Part shown: piece by piece, positions 1 to 9,357 of the stretch
How positions within the stretch are numbered: the stretch's first letter is position 1
Layout of the letters: each line of letters opens with the position of its first letter
DNA from: a virus
Direction: 5' to 3' (one strand)
Length of the DNA: 64,000 nt
IMG/VR virus record: IMGVR_UViG_3300027541_000009
Span: 62,001-126,000 of that record
The notes under the pieces: generated by a model
Told to the model about the DNA's origin: nothing
The model's input: the letters and a program-made list of their open reading frames with translations, nothing else
Databases searched by the model: none
Translations under genes and position numbers: made by a program

Positions 1-360
1 ACTGCAGTGTATTATAGTGATGCAGGAATTGGATATACTGCAATTCCTAATATAACGGTATCTTCACCAATAGGTGTTTCTACTGGCAATTATATCTTTA
101 ATGAAATTGTTAAAGGTGTTTCTACTGGAACTAGTGCATATGTTAAGAGTTGGGATTATGATACTAGAATTCTCAAGTTAGCAATAGTAAGTGGGAAATT
201 TGCAGTTGGGGAATCTATTGCAGGTTATGGTGCAACATATAAAATATATTCAATAGATGATTATGATGTATACGATACTTATGCATCAAATGAAGAAATA
301 GAAGAAGAAGCAGATCAGATTATAGATTTCAATGAAAAGAATCCTTTTGGGGAATTCTAA
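1..360 (+). CDS. gp14: Neck protein gp14, C-terminal part (5' end outside window)
   Basis: The frame is open from base 1 to a TAA at 358-360, so the gene enters from upstream; the GTG at 7 is only an internal codon. The visible 119 residues include two near-repeats containing the words GVSTG and a strongly acidic tail ending in NPFGEF. I call it gp14 because it lies directly upstream of gp15, where T4-like phages keep the neck gene, and because of the acidic tail. In T4, gp14 joins gp13 to form the neck that lets a filled head bind a tail. No catalytic motif is expected. The identification rests mostly on gene order, so another structural protein is possible. Confidence 0.65.
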   Translation, partial: TAVYYSDAGIGYTAIPNITVSSPIGVSTGNYIFNEIVKGVSTGTSAYVKSWDYDTRILKLAIVSGKFAVGESIAGYGATYKIYSIDDYDVYDTYASNEEIEEEADQIIDFNEKNPFGEF

Positions 361-386
361 ATAAAGTAAGGATTGTATTTTAAATC

Positions 387-1442
387 ATGTTAGGTAATCA
401 TACATACCACGAAATAATCAGAAGGACTACAGCATCTTTTGGCACACTTTTTAATAATATCTACATACAGCATAAAGATGCTGAAGGGGATGAATTTAGT
501 TTAATTAAAGTTCCTATTGCATATGGTCCAATTCAAAAATATTTGGCAAGAATTGAACAAAAACCAGATTTAAGAAAAAGGAATGCCATAACTTTGCCAA
601 GAATGTCTTTTGAAGTTGGGCAGTTATCTTACGATCCTAGCAGAAAATCTTCTACATTACAAACGTTTAAATCTATCACTGGAACTGATAACAAACCGGT
701 AAGTACTTACATGCCAGTTCCATATAATTTACCATTTGAATTGACAATTGCAACCAAATATAATGATGATATGTTCCAAATTGTGGAGCAAATATTACCA
801 TATTTTAGACCAGAATTTAATATTACAGTAAATCTAACTTCAACTTTAGGTGAGAAAAGGGATGTACCCATAATTCTCCAAAATGTTTCACCATTCCAAG
901 ACAATTATGAAGGGGGATTTGATGAACGTAGGTTTATGCAATGCACATTGACTTTCGTAGCAAAAATATTCTTATTTGGTTCAGTTCCATCTGATCAAGA
1001 TGGCAACATTATTAAAAGAGTTCAAGTTGATTATTATTCAGATACTAATAGAGTAAATGCATCTAGACAACTGCGTTATGTGGTTACACCTAGAGCAACA
1101 AAAGATTATAATAAAGATAAGACTACTACACTTTCTCAAGATATTGGAACAGAAGTTACCGAGTTTACAGTTTCAAATGCAAATCTTTTAGTACCAAATA
1201 GTTACATACAAATAAATGATGAGAATATGTATATTAAATCCATCAACAATGATGAGATAACTGTGTTACGTGGTCAGGATGGAACAACTATATCTGAACA
1301 TGAAGAAGGTGATTACATAAATGCAATCACACAAGAAGATGATGATATGATTATACCAGGTGATGATTTTGAATTTGATGAAGAACTTTTTGATTTTGGT
1401 GATGGTAGAATTTATAGCCCAAGAAAGGGTGAAGACCTATGA
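387..1442 (+). CDS. gp15: Tail terminator / sheath stabiliser gp15
   Basis: 351 residues. The central block DDMFQIVEQILPYFRPEFN is almost identical to T4 gp15 (DDMFQIVEQILPYFQPHFN), and the preceding stretch on arginine/lysine-rich strands also aligns. In T4, gp15 forms a hexameric ring that caps the finished tail tube and sheath and docks the tail to the neck. The protein is about 80 residues longer than T4 gp15; the extra part is an acidic C-terminal extension (residues about 240-351) ending in RKGEDL. The stop codon overlaps the ATG of gp16 (ATGA), implying coupled translation. Confidence 0.95.
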   Translation: MLGNHTYHEIIRRTTASFGTLFNNIYIQHKDAEGDEFSLIKVPIAYGPIQKYLARIEQKPDLRKRNAITLPRMSFEVGQLSYDPSRKSSTLQTFKSITGTDNKPVSTYMPVPYNLPFELTIATKYNDDMFQIVEQILPYFRPEFNITVNLTSTLGEKRDVPIILQNVSPFQDNYEGGFDERRFMQCTLTFVAKIFLFGSVPSDQDGNIIKRVQVDYYSDTNRVNASRQLRYVVTPRATKDYNKDKTTTLSQDIGTEVTEFTVSNANLLVPNSYIQINDENMYIKSINNDEITVLRGQDGTTISEHEEGDYINAITQEDDDMIIPGDDFEFDEELFDFGDGRIYSPRKGEDL

Positions 1443-1864
1443 GTAATAAATTTGATAAAATCAATGAAACTTTAGATATTGAGGCAGAAGCAGTATCTAC
1501 AGAGTATATTGAAAAAGTTAAAAAAGAAATAAAAAAACCAGTTTCTGAAGATGAGGCACATAATGATTATGAATACACTCGTCAAAATTTGTATGACTTA
1601 ATAGAAAAGGGACAAGAAGCAATTTATGAAATGTTGGAAATTGCAAAAGAGACCCAAAAAGCAAGAGATTTTGAAGTTGCAGGACAATTGATAAAGAGTG
1701 TTGGTGATGTTTCAGATAAATTATTAGATCTTCAACATAAAATGAAAAAATTAAAGGAAGAAGATAAATCATCTTCACCTACCAATGTAACTAATAATGC
1801 TCTTTTTGTTGGTTCTACTGCAGACCTTCAAAAATTTTTAAAAGAAAGTATGAAAGATAAATAA
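1439..1864 (+). CDS. gp16: Terminase small subunit gp16
   Basis: 141 residues, highly charged and helical, matching T4 gp16 in size and in its C-terminal pattern (NNALFVGSTADLQKFL against NATVFMGSPTELMDEI in T4). The central part (about residues 45-105) is predicted coiled coil, as expected for the oligomerisation core. gp16 forms rings that recognise concatemeric DNA and regulate the ATPase and nuclease of gp17. The start codon overlaps the gp15 stop. The usual partner gp17 follows after two small genes. Confidence 0.9.
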   Translation: MSNKFDKINETLDIEAEAVSTEYIEKVKKEIKKPVSEDEAHNDYEYTRQNLYDLIEKGQEAIYEMLEIAKETQKARDFEVAGQLIKSVGDVSDKLLDLQHKMKKLKEEDKSSSPTNVTNNALFVGSTADLQKFLKESMKDK

Positions 1865-1875
1865 TCAAAAAGACA

Positions 1876-2373
1876 ATGAAATCATATTCAGAACTAAGTA
1901 AAATTTTTGAGCAATTAAAAGATTACAAATCTCCAGAAAATATTGCTAAAAAGCATAATGTTCTACTGTCTCTCATTAAACAGCAATTAAAAATTGGAAA
2001 CAAGGTAGAAAGAGAACATACTAATTCAAAATCTCTTGCAAATCGAATTGCATCTCAACATTTAGAAGAATTACCAGATTATTATAATCGACTAAAAAAT
2101 ATAGAAAAAAATAAAAAAGTAGATCAAAAAATCTCAGAACAATATACTAGAATACAAACTAGAGGATCTACATATACTATATTTCTATCTTGGAGGGGGA
2201 AACCTCTAAATATACAGATATTCTTCCCTCAATTTACTAGGCCAACAAAATCTGAAGTAAAATATGAGGTAGACAAAATATATCCTGGAGCAATTGTTTT
2301 AACATATGTTCCATCACCAAAGGATCCTACTAAACCATTTTTCTTTGCAGGAGATACTGATGGACCCAGATAA
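1876..2373 (+). CDS. DUF5661-like domain fused to a conserved C-terminal phage domain
   Basis: 165 residues. Residues about 15-75 (DYKSPENIAKKHNV, IGNKVEREHT, LANRIASQHLEELPDYYNRL) have the spacing of DUF5661, a short helical domain seen in many phage proteins. Residues about 95-165 form a beta-rich block (YTIFLSWRGKPLNIQIFFP, YPGAIVLTYVPSPKDPTKPF) that I know only as a conserved region of marine T4-like phages. The gene lies between the two terminase genes, suggesting a role in packaging or head maturation, but no function is established. It ends 14 bases inside the next small gene. Confidence 0.75.
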   Translation: MKSYSELSKIFEQLKDYKSPENIAKKHNVLLSLIKQQLKIGNKVEREHTNSKSLANRIASQHLEELPDYYNRLKNIEKNKKVDQKISEQYTRIQTRGSTYTIFLSWRGKPLNIQIFFPQFTRPTKSEVKYEVDKIYPGAIVLTYVPSPKDPTKPFFFAGDTDGPR

Positions 2374-2536
2374 AATTGAACTAAAGAATCTAAGTAAGAT
2401 ATTTGAATATGAAAAAATAAGTAGAGAATTAGATGAATGCTCTGATATAGAAACACTCAAGTTGGTAGCAAAATCTTATTTTAAACTTTACCTCTCAACT
2501 TTAGAAAGTATTGTAGATTTAAATCTTCCCATTTAA
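2360..2536 (+). CDS. Small conserved protein between terminase subunits
   Basis: 58 residues from the ATG at 2360, which overlaps the end of the DUF5661 gene; a longer frame opening at 2306 has only an upstream in-frame start within the previous gene. The sequence starts MDPDKIELKNLSKIFEYEKI and is predicted to be two amphipathic helices, with no catalytic motif. A similar small protein upstream of gp17 is a recurring feature of T4-like marine phages. The function is unknown. It ends 2 bases before the gp17 ATG, so translation is probably coupled. Confidence 0.75.
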   Translation: MDPDKIELKNLSKIFEYEKISRELDECSDIETLKLVAKSYFKLYLSTLESIVDLNLPI

Positions 2537-2538
2537 TC

Positions 2539-4230
2539 ATGACTGACCAATATCTTGGTAATCCTAATTTAAAAAGAGCAAACACAAAAATTCAATTTTC
2601 TGCGGAAAATATTGAAGAATTTATAAAATGCAAAAAAGACCCAGTTTATTTTGCTAGAAATTATGTAAAAATTATATCTCTGGATGAAGGTGTAGTTCCT
2701 TTTAAAATGTATAAGTTCCAAGAAAAACTTATTAAAAGATTCCATAAGCATCGTTTTAACATATGTAAAATGCCTCGTCAGACAGGTAAAAGTACTACAT
2801 GTGTTAGTTATCTACTACATTACATTATATTCAATGATAATGTTAATATTGCAATTCTTGCAAACAAAGCACAGACAGCTAAGGATTTGTTAGGAAGATT
2901 GCAATTGGCATATGAATATTTGCCAAAATGGATGCAACATGGTGTAAAGATTTGGAATAAAGCATCTTTAGAATTGGATAATGGATCTAAAATTCTTGCT
3001 GCATCAACCTCAGCATCTGCAGTTAGAGGTGGATCTTATAATATTATATTTTTGGATGAGTTTGCGTTTATTCCAAATCAAATTGCTGATGACTTTTTCA
3101 GTTCAGTATATCCAACCATTACTTCAGGACAAAATACAAAAGTAATTATGGTTTCTACCCCTAAGGGTATGAATGCCTTTTATAAATTTTGGACAGATGC
3201 CGAAAAGGGTAGAAATGAATATGTACCTACTGAAGTTCATTGGTCCGAAGTTCCTGGAAGAGACCAACGGTGGAAAGAGCAAACAATCTCTAATACTAGT
3301 AAAGAACAATTTCAACAAGAATTTGAATGCGACTTCTTAGGATCTAGTGATACTTTAATAAGTGCATCTAAATTAAAAACTTTAGTTTATGATGACCCAC
3401 TAGAAAAAAACAAAGGATTAGATGTTTATGAAAAACCAAAAAAGGATCATAATTATCTAATGACTGTTGATGTCTCTAGAGGAACGGAAAAAGACTACCA
3501 TGCATTTATTTTATTTGACGTAACTACAATACCATATACCATAGTTGCAAAATATAAAAATAACGAACTGAAGCCAATGTTATATCCTGATATTATTCAT
3601 AGGATAGGTACTGCATATAATAATGCTTATGTTCTTATAGAAGTAAATGACATCGGAGAACAAATAGCAAAAGAATTACATTTTGATTTAGAATATGACA
3701 ATATTCTCATGTGCTCAATGCGAGGTAGAGCAGGTCAACTTGTAGGTCAAGGATTCTCTGGAAAAAAATCACAACTTGGAATTAAAATGTCCAAACAGGT
3801 TAAAAGAGTTGGATGTTCAAATTTAAAAAGTATTATAGAAGATGATAAATTAATTATACATGATTATGATATCATTAGTGAGTTAACAACATTCATTTCA
3901 AAAAATCAATCTTTTGAAGCAGAGCAAGGTTGTAATGATGACTTAGCAATGTGTTTAGTTATTTTTGCTTGGTTGATAGTTCAACCATATTTTAAAGAAA
4001 TGACGAACAATGATGTTCGTAAGAGAATGTATGAGGAGCAAAAAAATCAAATTGAACAAGATATGTCTCCATTTGGATTTATATTAAATGGAATTAATGA
4101 TGAAGAAGTATTTGTAGAAAAAGAAACAGGTGATCATTGGTTAGTTGCATCACCGACATCAAATTCAAGCATGGAATCTTGGAATGTTGATGAATATGGA
4201 GATGTGTCTTACATGTGGGACTATAGATAA
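2539..4230 (+). CDS. gp17: Terminase large subunit gp17
   Basis: 563 residues. The N-terminal ATPase has Walker A at about residues 78-86 (MPRQTGKST) and Walker B at about 169-174 (IIFLDE), followed by the coupling motif STPKG near 207. The C-terminal RNase H-like nuclease starts at TVDVSRG (acidic residue about 311), with a second acidic patch in EVNDIGE near 370 and a third in NDDLAM near 475. It cuts concatemeric DNA and pumps it into the prohead through the portal gp20, with gp16 as regulator. It is slightly shorter than T4 gp17 (610). No intron or intein is visible. Confidence 0.98.
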   Translation: MTDQYLGNPNLKRANTKIQFSAENIEEFIKCKKDPVYFARNYVKIISLDEGVVPFKMYKFQEKLIKRFHKHRFNICKMPRQTGKSTTCVSYLLHYIIFNDNVNIAILANKAQTAKDLLGRLQLAYEYLPKWMQHGVKIWNKASLELDNGSKILAASTSASAVRGGSYNIIFLDEFAFIPNQIADDFFSSVYPTITSGQNTKVIMVSTPKGMNAFYKFWTDAEKGRNEYVPTEVHWSEVPGRDQRWKEQTISNTSKEQFQQEFECDFLGSSDTLISASKLKTLVYDDPLEKNKGLDVYEKPKKDHNYLMTVDVSRGTEKDYHAFILFDVTTIPYTIVAKYKNNELKPMLYPDIIHRIGTAYNNAYVLIEVNDIGEQIAKELHFDLEYDNILMCSMRGRAGQLVGQGFSGKKSQLGIKMSKQVKRVGCSNLKSIIEDDKLIIHDYDIISELTTFISKNQSFEAEQGCNDDLAMCLVIFAWLIVQPYFKEMTNNDVRKRMYEEQKNQIEQDMSPFGFILNGINDEEVFVEKETGDHWLVASPTSNSSMESWNVDEYGDVSYMWDYR

Positions 4231-4246
4231 GTAAAGATTACCATTT

Positions 4247-4254
4247 TATAAATA
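4247..4254 (+). promoter_or_regulatory. Late promoter of gp18
   Basis: Exact TATAAATA, the T4-type late box recognised through gp55, 37 bases before the gp18 ATG in the 61-base gap after gp17. Confidence 0.75.
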
Positions 4255-4291
4255 TTACTAGAGAAAATAGACTTCTTCACGAGGTAATCAG

Positions 4292-6748
4292 ATGGCGGTA
4301 AATTTAGTATCACCTGGAGTCAACGTAAGGGAGGTTGACTTAACTGTTGGAAGGATTGATGCATCCAGAGAATTTGTAGGAGCAATTGCAGGACCATTCC
4401 AAAAAGGTCCAGTTAATGAACCAGCATTAATTGAGAATGAGCAACAACTTCTAAACGTTTTTGGTAAACCTCAATTAGCAGATGGTCAGTATGAATATTG
4501 GTTGAGTGCTTCCAATTATCTCTCATATGGTGGAACTTTAAGAGTAGTTAGAACAGATGTAAATGAAATTTTATTTCCAAATTCACTTATTAATGCTAAT
4601 GCATCTCCAAATGGATTTTTAGATGATTTAAAAATTACTTCAGATGAAGATTATTTAAATAATCACTACAATGATGTTAATTGGTATTATTCTTCAAGAA
4701 ATCCAGGATCTTGGTCAAATGATCTGAAAGTATGCATGATTGATAGTGCTGCAGACCAAACAATAAGTGGAATTAATACAACTTTTGTTAGTACTTTAGG
4801 ATTTTCTACAGATTTTACTAGAACAAATATAACCATTGGTATCGGCACAGATAAACTTGTAGGTATTGATACTACTGGAATTACACTACAAACTAAAATT
4901 AATGAGACTGCTTCTGGCGCTATATCCTTTAATACTCTAATTACAGATATTTCTGCGGATGATGGTGGTACAATTACATTTTCACCAAGTTCAGACAACA
5001 CAGGTATTGTAACAGAATCAGTTCAGTTTGGTTCAACTATTGAAATTCAACAACCAAATCAATTACAAGTTGGTGCGGCAGTAACTCAAACACTATCAAA
5101 GAGTGGAGTTGAAGGTTCCCAAGTTGTAACTTATAATGGATATTTAAGAGGAATTATTACTCAAATTGGAAATAAAGAAATATCAGTAAAAATAACTGAT
5201 AGAGTTGATGAAGATGGTGTTTCATATCCTATAGAATATAAAAATCCAGGAGCAAATACTAATTTGAATGCATATTCATTTGATGTTCAGAGAGCTCTTC
5301 CATTTTTTATTACAAATCCCTCACAGATTAGTGCAGTACAATATAATTCTGATGCATTATCTTTATCTGATTGGTATGATAATCAGACTTTAGGACTTAC
5401 AAATTCAACAATATATTGGAAAAATATTGCACCAAAACCTGGAACCTCTCAATATTGTTCAGAAAGAAGTTCTACGAATGATGAACTCCATATAGTTGTT
5501 GTGGATGATAAAGGATCTGTAACAGGTGTTAGTGGAAACATAGTAGAAAAATTTACAAATATTTCAAAAGCAATTGATGCTAGAGTTTCACCATCTCAAC
5601 CAATTTATTATAAAGATCTTATAAAAGATGGTTCAAATTACATTTTTGCAGGTGTACCTGAAATTGGAACTGCTTCTGGACTTATTGTTACAGGAATCGG
5701 AACTGATGCACAACTACAAAGAACCAGTGGATCATGGGGTTCCGCAGCACAAAGCACCAAGTTTAACGTAGTTGGAGCTGTCACTTATGATTTACAGGGT
5801 GGAACTGACTACAGTGGACCTGGTAGTGTAGGTGGATATTCTGCATCGGTTTCAGATTTGATTACTTCATATCAAATTTTTAATAACCCAGCAGAGTACG
5901 GAATTAACTTCTTAATTAATGGTCCTTCAAGTGGAACAACAATTTATGAATCTCAAGCTAAAGCAAATGCTTTGATTTCTATTGCACAAAATAGAAAAGA
6001 TTGTATTGCAGTCGTTTCTCCACATAAACAATCTGTTGTTGATGTAACTAATCCAGAAACACAAACTTCTAATATTATTGAATTCTTTGAACCTTTAACT
6101 TCTTCATCCTATGCCGTTTTTGATAGTGGTTACAAGTACACATATGATAGATTTAATAACAAATTTACATATATTCCATGCAACTCTGATATTGCAGGAT
6201 TAATGGCAAGAACTACATTAAATAATTATTCTTGGTTCTCCCCAGCAGGATCCAATAGAGGATCATTAAACAATGTAGTGAAACTTGCATATAATCCAAC
6301 TCAAGCTCAAAGGGATCAAATTTATACCAAGAGAATTAATCCTATTATTTCATCTCCAGGTGCAGGATTTATACTCTTTGGTGATAAAACTGCACTATCT
6401 TATGCTTCAGCATTAGATAGAATTAATGTTCGTAGATTATTCTTAACTATTGAAGAATCTATCGAAAGAGCAGCAAGAGCACAACTATTTGAGTTCAATG
6501 ATGTGATTACAAGAACCAATTTCATTAATATCGTTGAACCTTATCTTCGTGATGTAAAAGCAAAGAGAGGAATTACTGAATTCTTAGTTGTTTGCGATGA
6601 GACAAATAACACTCCTGACATTATTGACTCTAATCAATTTAGAGCTGATATTTTCGTAAAACCTGCAAGATCCATTAACTTTATTGGTCTTACTTTCGTT
6701 GCTACAAGAACCGGAGTTTCATTCTCCGAAGTAGTAGGAACCGTTTAA
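4292..6748 (+). CDS. gp18: Tail sheath protein gp18
   Basis: 818 residues, longer than T4 gp18 (659). The N-terminus LVSPGVNVREVDLT and the C-terminal third (residues about 620-818, including NNVVKLAYNPTQAQRD, GFILFGDKTAL and NVRRLFLTIEESIERA) are the conserved sheath regions that hold neighbouring subunits together during contraction. The extra length lies in the middle (about 100-560), the surface-exposed part, which is rich in Thr, Ser and Gly and is the variable region of the family. It is transcribed with gp19 and gp20 from the late box upstream. Confidence 0.97.
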   Translation: MAVNLVSPGVNVREVDLTVGRIDASREFVGAIAGPFQKGPVNEPALIENEQQLLNVFGKPQLADGQYEYWLSASNYLSYGGTLRVVRTDVNEILFPNSLINANASPNGFLDDLKITSDEDYLNNHYNDVNWYYSSRNPGSWSNDLKVCMIDSAADQTISGINTTFVSTLGFSTDFTRTNITIGIGTDKLVGIDTTGITLQTKINETASGAISFNTLITDISADDGGTITFSPSSDNTGIVTESVQFGSTIEIQQPNQLQVGAAVTQTLSKSGVEGSQVVTYNGYLRGIITQIGNKEISVKITDRVDEDGVSYPIEYKNPGANTNLNAYSFDVQRALPFFITNPSQISAVQYNSDALSLSDWYDNQTLGLTNSTIYWKNIAPKPGTSQYCSERSSTNDELHIVVVDDKGSVTGVSGNIVEKFTNISKAIDARVSPSQPIYYKDLIKDGSNYIFAGVPEIGTASGLIVTGIGTDAQLQRTSGSWGSAAQSTKFNVVGAVTYDLQGGTDYSGPGSVGGYSASVSDLITSYQIFNNPAEYGINFLINGPSSGTTIYESQAKANALISIAQNRKDCIAVVSPHKQSVVDVTNPETQTSNIIEFFEPLTSSSYAVFDSGYKYTYDRFNNKFTYIPCNSDIAGLMARTTLNNYSWFSPAGSNRGSLNNVVKLAYNPTQAQRDQIYTKRINPIISSPGAGFILFGDKTALSYASALDRINVRRLFLTIEESIERAARAQLFEFNDVITRTNFINIVEPYLRDVKAKRGITEFLVVCDETNNTPDIIDSNQFRADIFVKPARSINFIGLTFVATRTGVSFSEVVGTV

Positions 6749-6767
6749 ATTACTTTAGGAGAACCAA

Positions 6768-7421
6768 ATGGCTAAAGAAGGAACTACAAATTTACCTCAA
6801 TTTACTGAAAGAACTATAAGTGATTTCAAATCTAGACTAGTTGGTGGTGGTACTAGATCTAACCTTTTTGAATGTGTATTAAACTTCCCAGATGGAGTTG
6901 GGGTAACCCCTGATGATGATTTCCGTTTCATGATCAAGGCAGCTCAACTTCCAGGATCTACTATTAGTTCAATTCCAGTACCTTTTCGTGGAAGAACTTT
7001 AAAAATTGCAGGTGATAGAACATTTGACCCTTGGACTATAACAGTTATCAACGATACCAATTTCAAAATTCGTAATGCTTTTGAAAAGTGGATGAATTTT
7101 ATGAATAGACATGACGATAATGCTGGTGTAATCACACCTGCAGCATATCAAAGAGAAATGTTGGTTTACCAATTAGGAAGAGGTTTTACAAATGAAGGTG
7201 GTGCATCTGGAGCATCACTCCCAGGAACTGCATCACAAATGCCAGTTTTAAAAACTTATAAATTCTACGGTTGCTTTCCTACAGAAATTACACCAATTGA
7301 ATTATCATACGATAGTTCAGATACCATTCAAGAATTTTCTGTAACTTTACAAGTCCAGTGGTGGGATACCTTTGCAGCTGGAGAATCTACAAGTATGTTG
7401 GGCACTTCAGAAACCACCTAA
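6768..7421 (+). CDS. gp19: Tail tube protein gp19
   Basis: 217 residues. It has the tube-protein pattern: a central stretch FMIKAAQLPGSTI followed by PFRGRTLKIAGDRTFDPWTI and a helix RNAFEKWMNF, matching the conserved core of T4 gp19. Stacked hexamers form the inner tail tube through which DNA passes. It is longer than T4 gp19 (163), mainly through an insertion near residues 145-160 and a longer C-terminus. AGGAG lies just upstream of the ATG. It follows the sheath gene after 19 bases. Confidence 0.96.
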   Translation: MAKEGTTNLPQFTERTISDFKSRLVGGGTRSNLFECVLNFPDGVGVTPDDDFRFMIKAAQLPGSTISSIPVPFRGRTLKIAGDRTFDPWTITVINDTNFKIRNAFEKWMNFMNRHDDNAGVITPAAYQREMLVYQLGRGFTNEGGASGASLPGTASQMPVLKTYKFYGCFPTEITPIELSYDSSDTIQEFSVTLQVQWWDTFAAGESTSMLGTSETT

Positions 7422-7452
7422 ATATTTTATACTTGATTTTATATATTGAATA

Positions 7453-9135
7453 ATGTCTAAACTGTTTGGATTTAAAATAGAAGAGACTGGGGAAGATAAA
7501 AATAGTCAAATTATCTCCCCAGTTCTTTCTAATGATGAAGATAAATCTAATTTTTATATTACTAGTGGATTTTATGGTCAGTATGTAGATATTGAAGGTG
7601 TATATAAAAATGAAGCAGACTTAGTTAGAAGATATCGAGAAATGTCACTTCATCCAGAATGTGACAGTGCTATCGAAGACGTAGTAAATGAAGCAATAGT
7701 ATCAGATTTAAATGATAGTCCAGTGCAAATTGAACTATCAAATTTACCAGCTTCAGATAAATTAAAAGAAATTATAAGAAAAGAATTCAAATCCATTAAG
7801 GAAATCATGGATTTCGATTCTAAAGCACATGAAATTTTTAGAAATTGGTACGTAGATGGGAGAATCTATTACCACAAAGTAATTGATTTAAAGCACCCAG
7901 AAGAGGGAATTAAAGAAGTTAGATATATTGACCCATTAAAAATTAAATATATTAGAAGACTTAAGAAAAAACAGGAAAATACTGTATCTGCACAAGTTAA
8001 ATCTATACTTGCAAGAAACGGTCAGACTAATGTTGATGAAATTACAAATCCAGAAATTGAAGAGTTTTATTTATATGACCCCTCAGTAGGATATTCTGCC
8101 ACAGTATCTAATTTACATGGAAGTTATACTTCTGCAACTAAAGGGATAAAATTGTCCCCAGACTCAGTTGTCTATGTAACATCTGGTCTTGTTGATAGAA
8201 ACAGACAAACCGTACTATCCTATTTACATAAAGCAATCAAATCACTCAATCAACTTAGAATGATTGAAGATTCTCTAGTGATTTATAGACTATCTCGTGC
8301 ACCTGAACGTAGACTTTTCTATATTGATGTCGGCAACCTACCAAAAATTAAAGCCGAGCAATATATGAGAGATGTTATGAACAGGTATAGAAATAAACTT
8401 GTTTATAATGCAGATACTGGTGAGATTAAAGATGACAGAAAATATATGGCAATGCTTGAAGATTATTGGTTGCCTCGTAGGGAAGGTGGAAGAGGAACTG
8501 AAGTTACTACTCTACCTGGTGGTCAGAATCTAGGAGAACTTTCAGATATTGAGTATTTTCAGAAGAAACTTTACAAATCACTTGGGGTTCCATCTACAAG
8601 ATTAGATTCGGGTGGTGGATTTAACCTCGGAAGATCTTCAGAAATTCTTCGTGATGAATTAAAATTTACCAGATTTGTAGGAAGATTAAGAAAGAGATTT
8701 TCTAATGTCTTTTTAGACATGCTAAAAACACAACTTATATTAAAAAATATTGTAACTCCAGAGGATTGGAAAGTATTATCTGAGCATATTCAATTTGATT
8801 ATCTTTATGATAACCATTTTTCAGATCTTAAGAAAAATGAGATTATGAATGATAAACTTGGTGTGGTTGCAGCAATGGATCCATATCTTGGTAGATATTT
8901 CTCTGCAGAATATGTAAGGAGAGAAATTCTCGGACAGAGTGATAGTGAAATGCTTGAAATAGATAAACAAATGAAAAAAGAAATAAAAGATGGAATAATT
9001 CCAGATCCTGCTGCAATGATGCAACCTGAAATGGGAGCACCTATGCAACAAGGAGATATCGGAACAGATGCTTTAGGTGCTCCGATGAAAGAACCCGGAG
9101 TATCAGACTCTAATGTTCAAGCTGGAGAAATTTGA
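7453..9135 (+). CDS. gp20: Portal vertex protein gp20
   Basis: 560 residues, close to T4 gp20 (524). Conserved portal segments include SLHPECDSAIEDVVNEAI (about 61-80), RAPERRLFYIDVGNLP (about 282-297), NRYRNKLVYNADTGEI (about 309-326) and LGVPSTRLDSGGGF (about 375-390). Twelve subunits form the dodecameric DNA gate, nucleate prohead assembly and dock gp17. The C-terminal 40 residues are low complexity (Met, Gly and Pro rich). This gene is the standard marker for environmental cyanomyoviruses. Confidence 0.98.
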   Translation: MSKLFGFKIEETGEDKNSQIISPVLSNDEDKSNFYITSGFYGQYVDIEGVYKNEADLVRRYREMSLHPECDSAIEDVVNEAIVSDLNDSPVQIELSNLPASDKLKEIIRKEFKSIKEIMDFDSKAHEIFRNWYVDGRIYYHKVIDLKHPEEGIKEVRYIDPLKIKYIRRLKKKQENTVSAQVKSILARNGQTNVDEITNPEIEEFYLYDPSVGYSATVSNLHGSYTSATKGIKLSPDSVVYVTSGLVDRNRQTVLSYLHKAIKSLNQLRMIEDSLVIYRLSRAPERRLFYIDVGNLPKIKAEQYMRDVMNRYRNKLVYNADTGEIKDDRKYMAMLEDYWLPRREGGRGTEVTTLPGGQNLGELSDIEYFQKKLYKSLGVPSTRLDSGGGFNLGRSSEILRDELKFTRFVGRLRKRFSNVFLDMLKTQLILKNIVTPEDWKVLSEHIQFDYLYDNHFSDLKKNEIMNDKLGVVAAMDPYLGRYFSAEYVRREILGQSDSEMLEIDKQMKKEIKDGIIPDPAAMMQPEMGAPMQQGDIGTDALGAPMKEPGVSDSNVQAGEI

Positions 9136-9141
9136 TAAATA
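9134..9141 (+). promoter_or_regulatory. Late promoter of the gp67-like gene
   Basis: GATAAATA, one mismatch from the T4 late box; it overlaps the last bases of gp20 and lies 23 bases before the ATG at 9165. Confidence 0.55.
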
Positions 9142-9164
9142 ATCAGAACTAACAAATTAATTTT

Positions 9165-9323
9165 ATGGAAGACCTAATTACAATGATTGTTAATGGTGAA
9201 ACTCCTTCAGATGTAAGTGACAAAATTAAAGAGCTTCTTTATATGAGAGCTGCAGAAAAAGTGGAATCACTAAAACCTGAAGTTGCAGCAAGTGTTTTTG
9301 GGGATGAGCAATCTGAATATTAA
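9165..9323 (+). CDS. gp67: Prohead core protein, gp67-like
   Basis: 52 residues from ATG 9165 to TAA. The sequence MEDLITMIVNGETPSDVSDK followed by LLYMRAAEKVESLKPEVAAS resembles the N-terminal half of T4 gp67 (pip), a small prohead core protein also encoded between gp20 and gp21. It lacks the long acidic tail of T4 gp67. By homology it would be part of the scaffold core together with gp22 and be cleaved by gp21. The position between portal and protease supports the call more than sequence identity does. Confidence 0.65.
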   Translation: MEDLITMIVNGETPSDVSDKIKELLYMRAAEKVESLKPEVAASVFGDEQSEY

Positions 9324-9327
9324 TAAT

Positions 9328-9335
9328 AATAAATA
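9328..9335 (+). promoter_or_regulatory. Probable late promoter upstream of 9358 gene
   Basis: AATAAATA, one mismatch from TATAAATA, 22 bases before the start at 9358. The surrounding TAATAATAATAAATAA run makes a chance match possible. Confidence 0.45.
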
Positions 9336-9357
9336 ACTAATATAAGTATCAAATACT

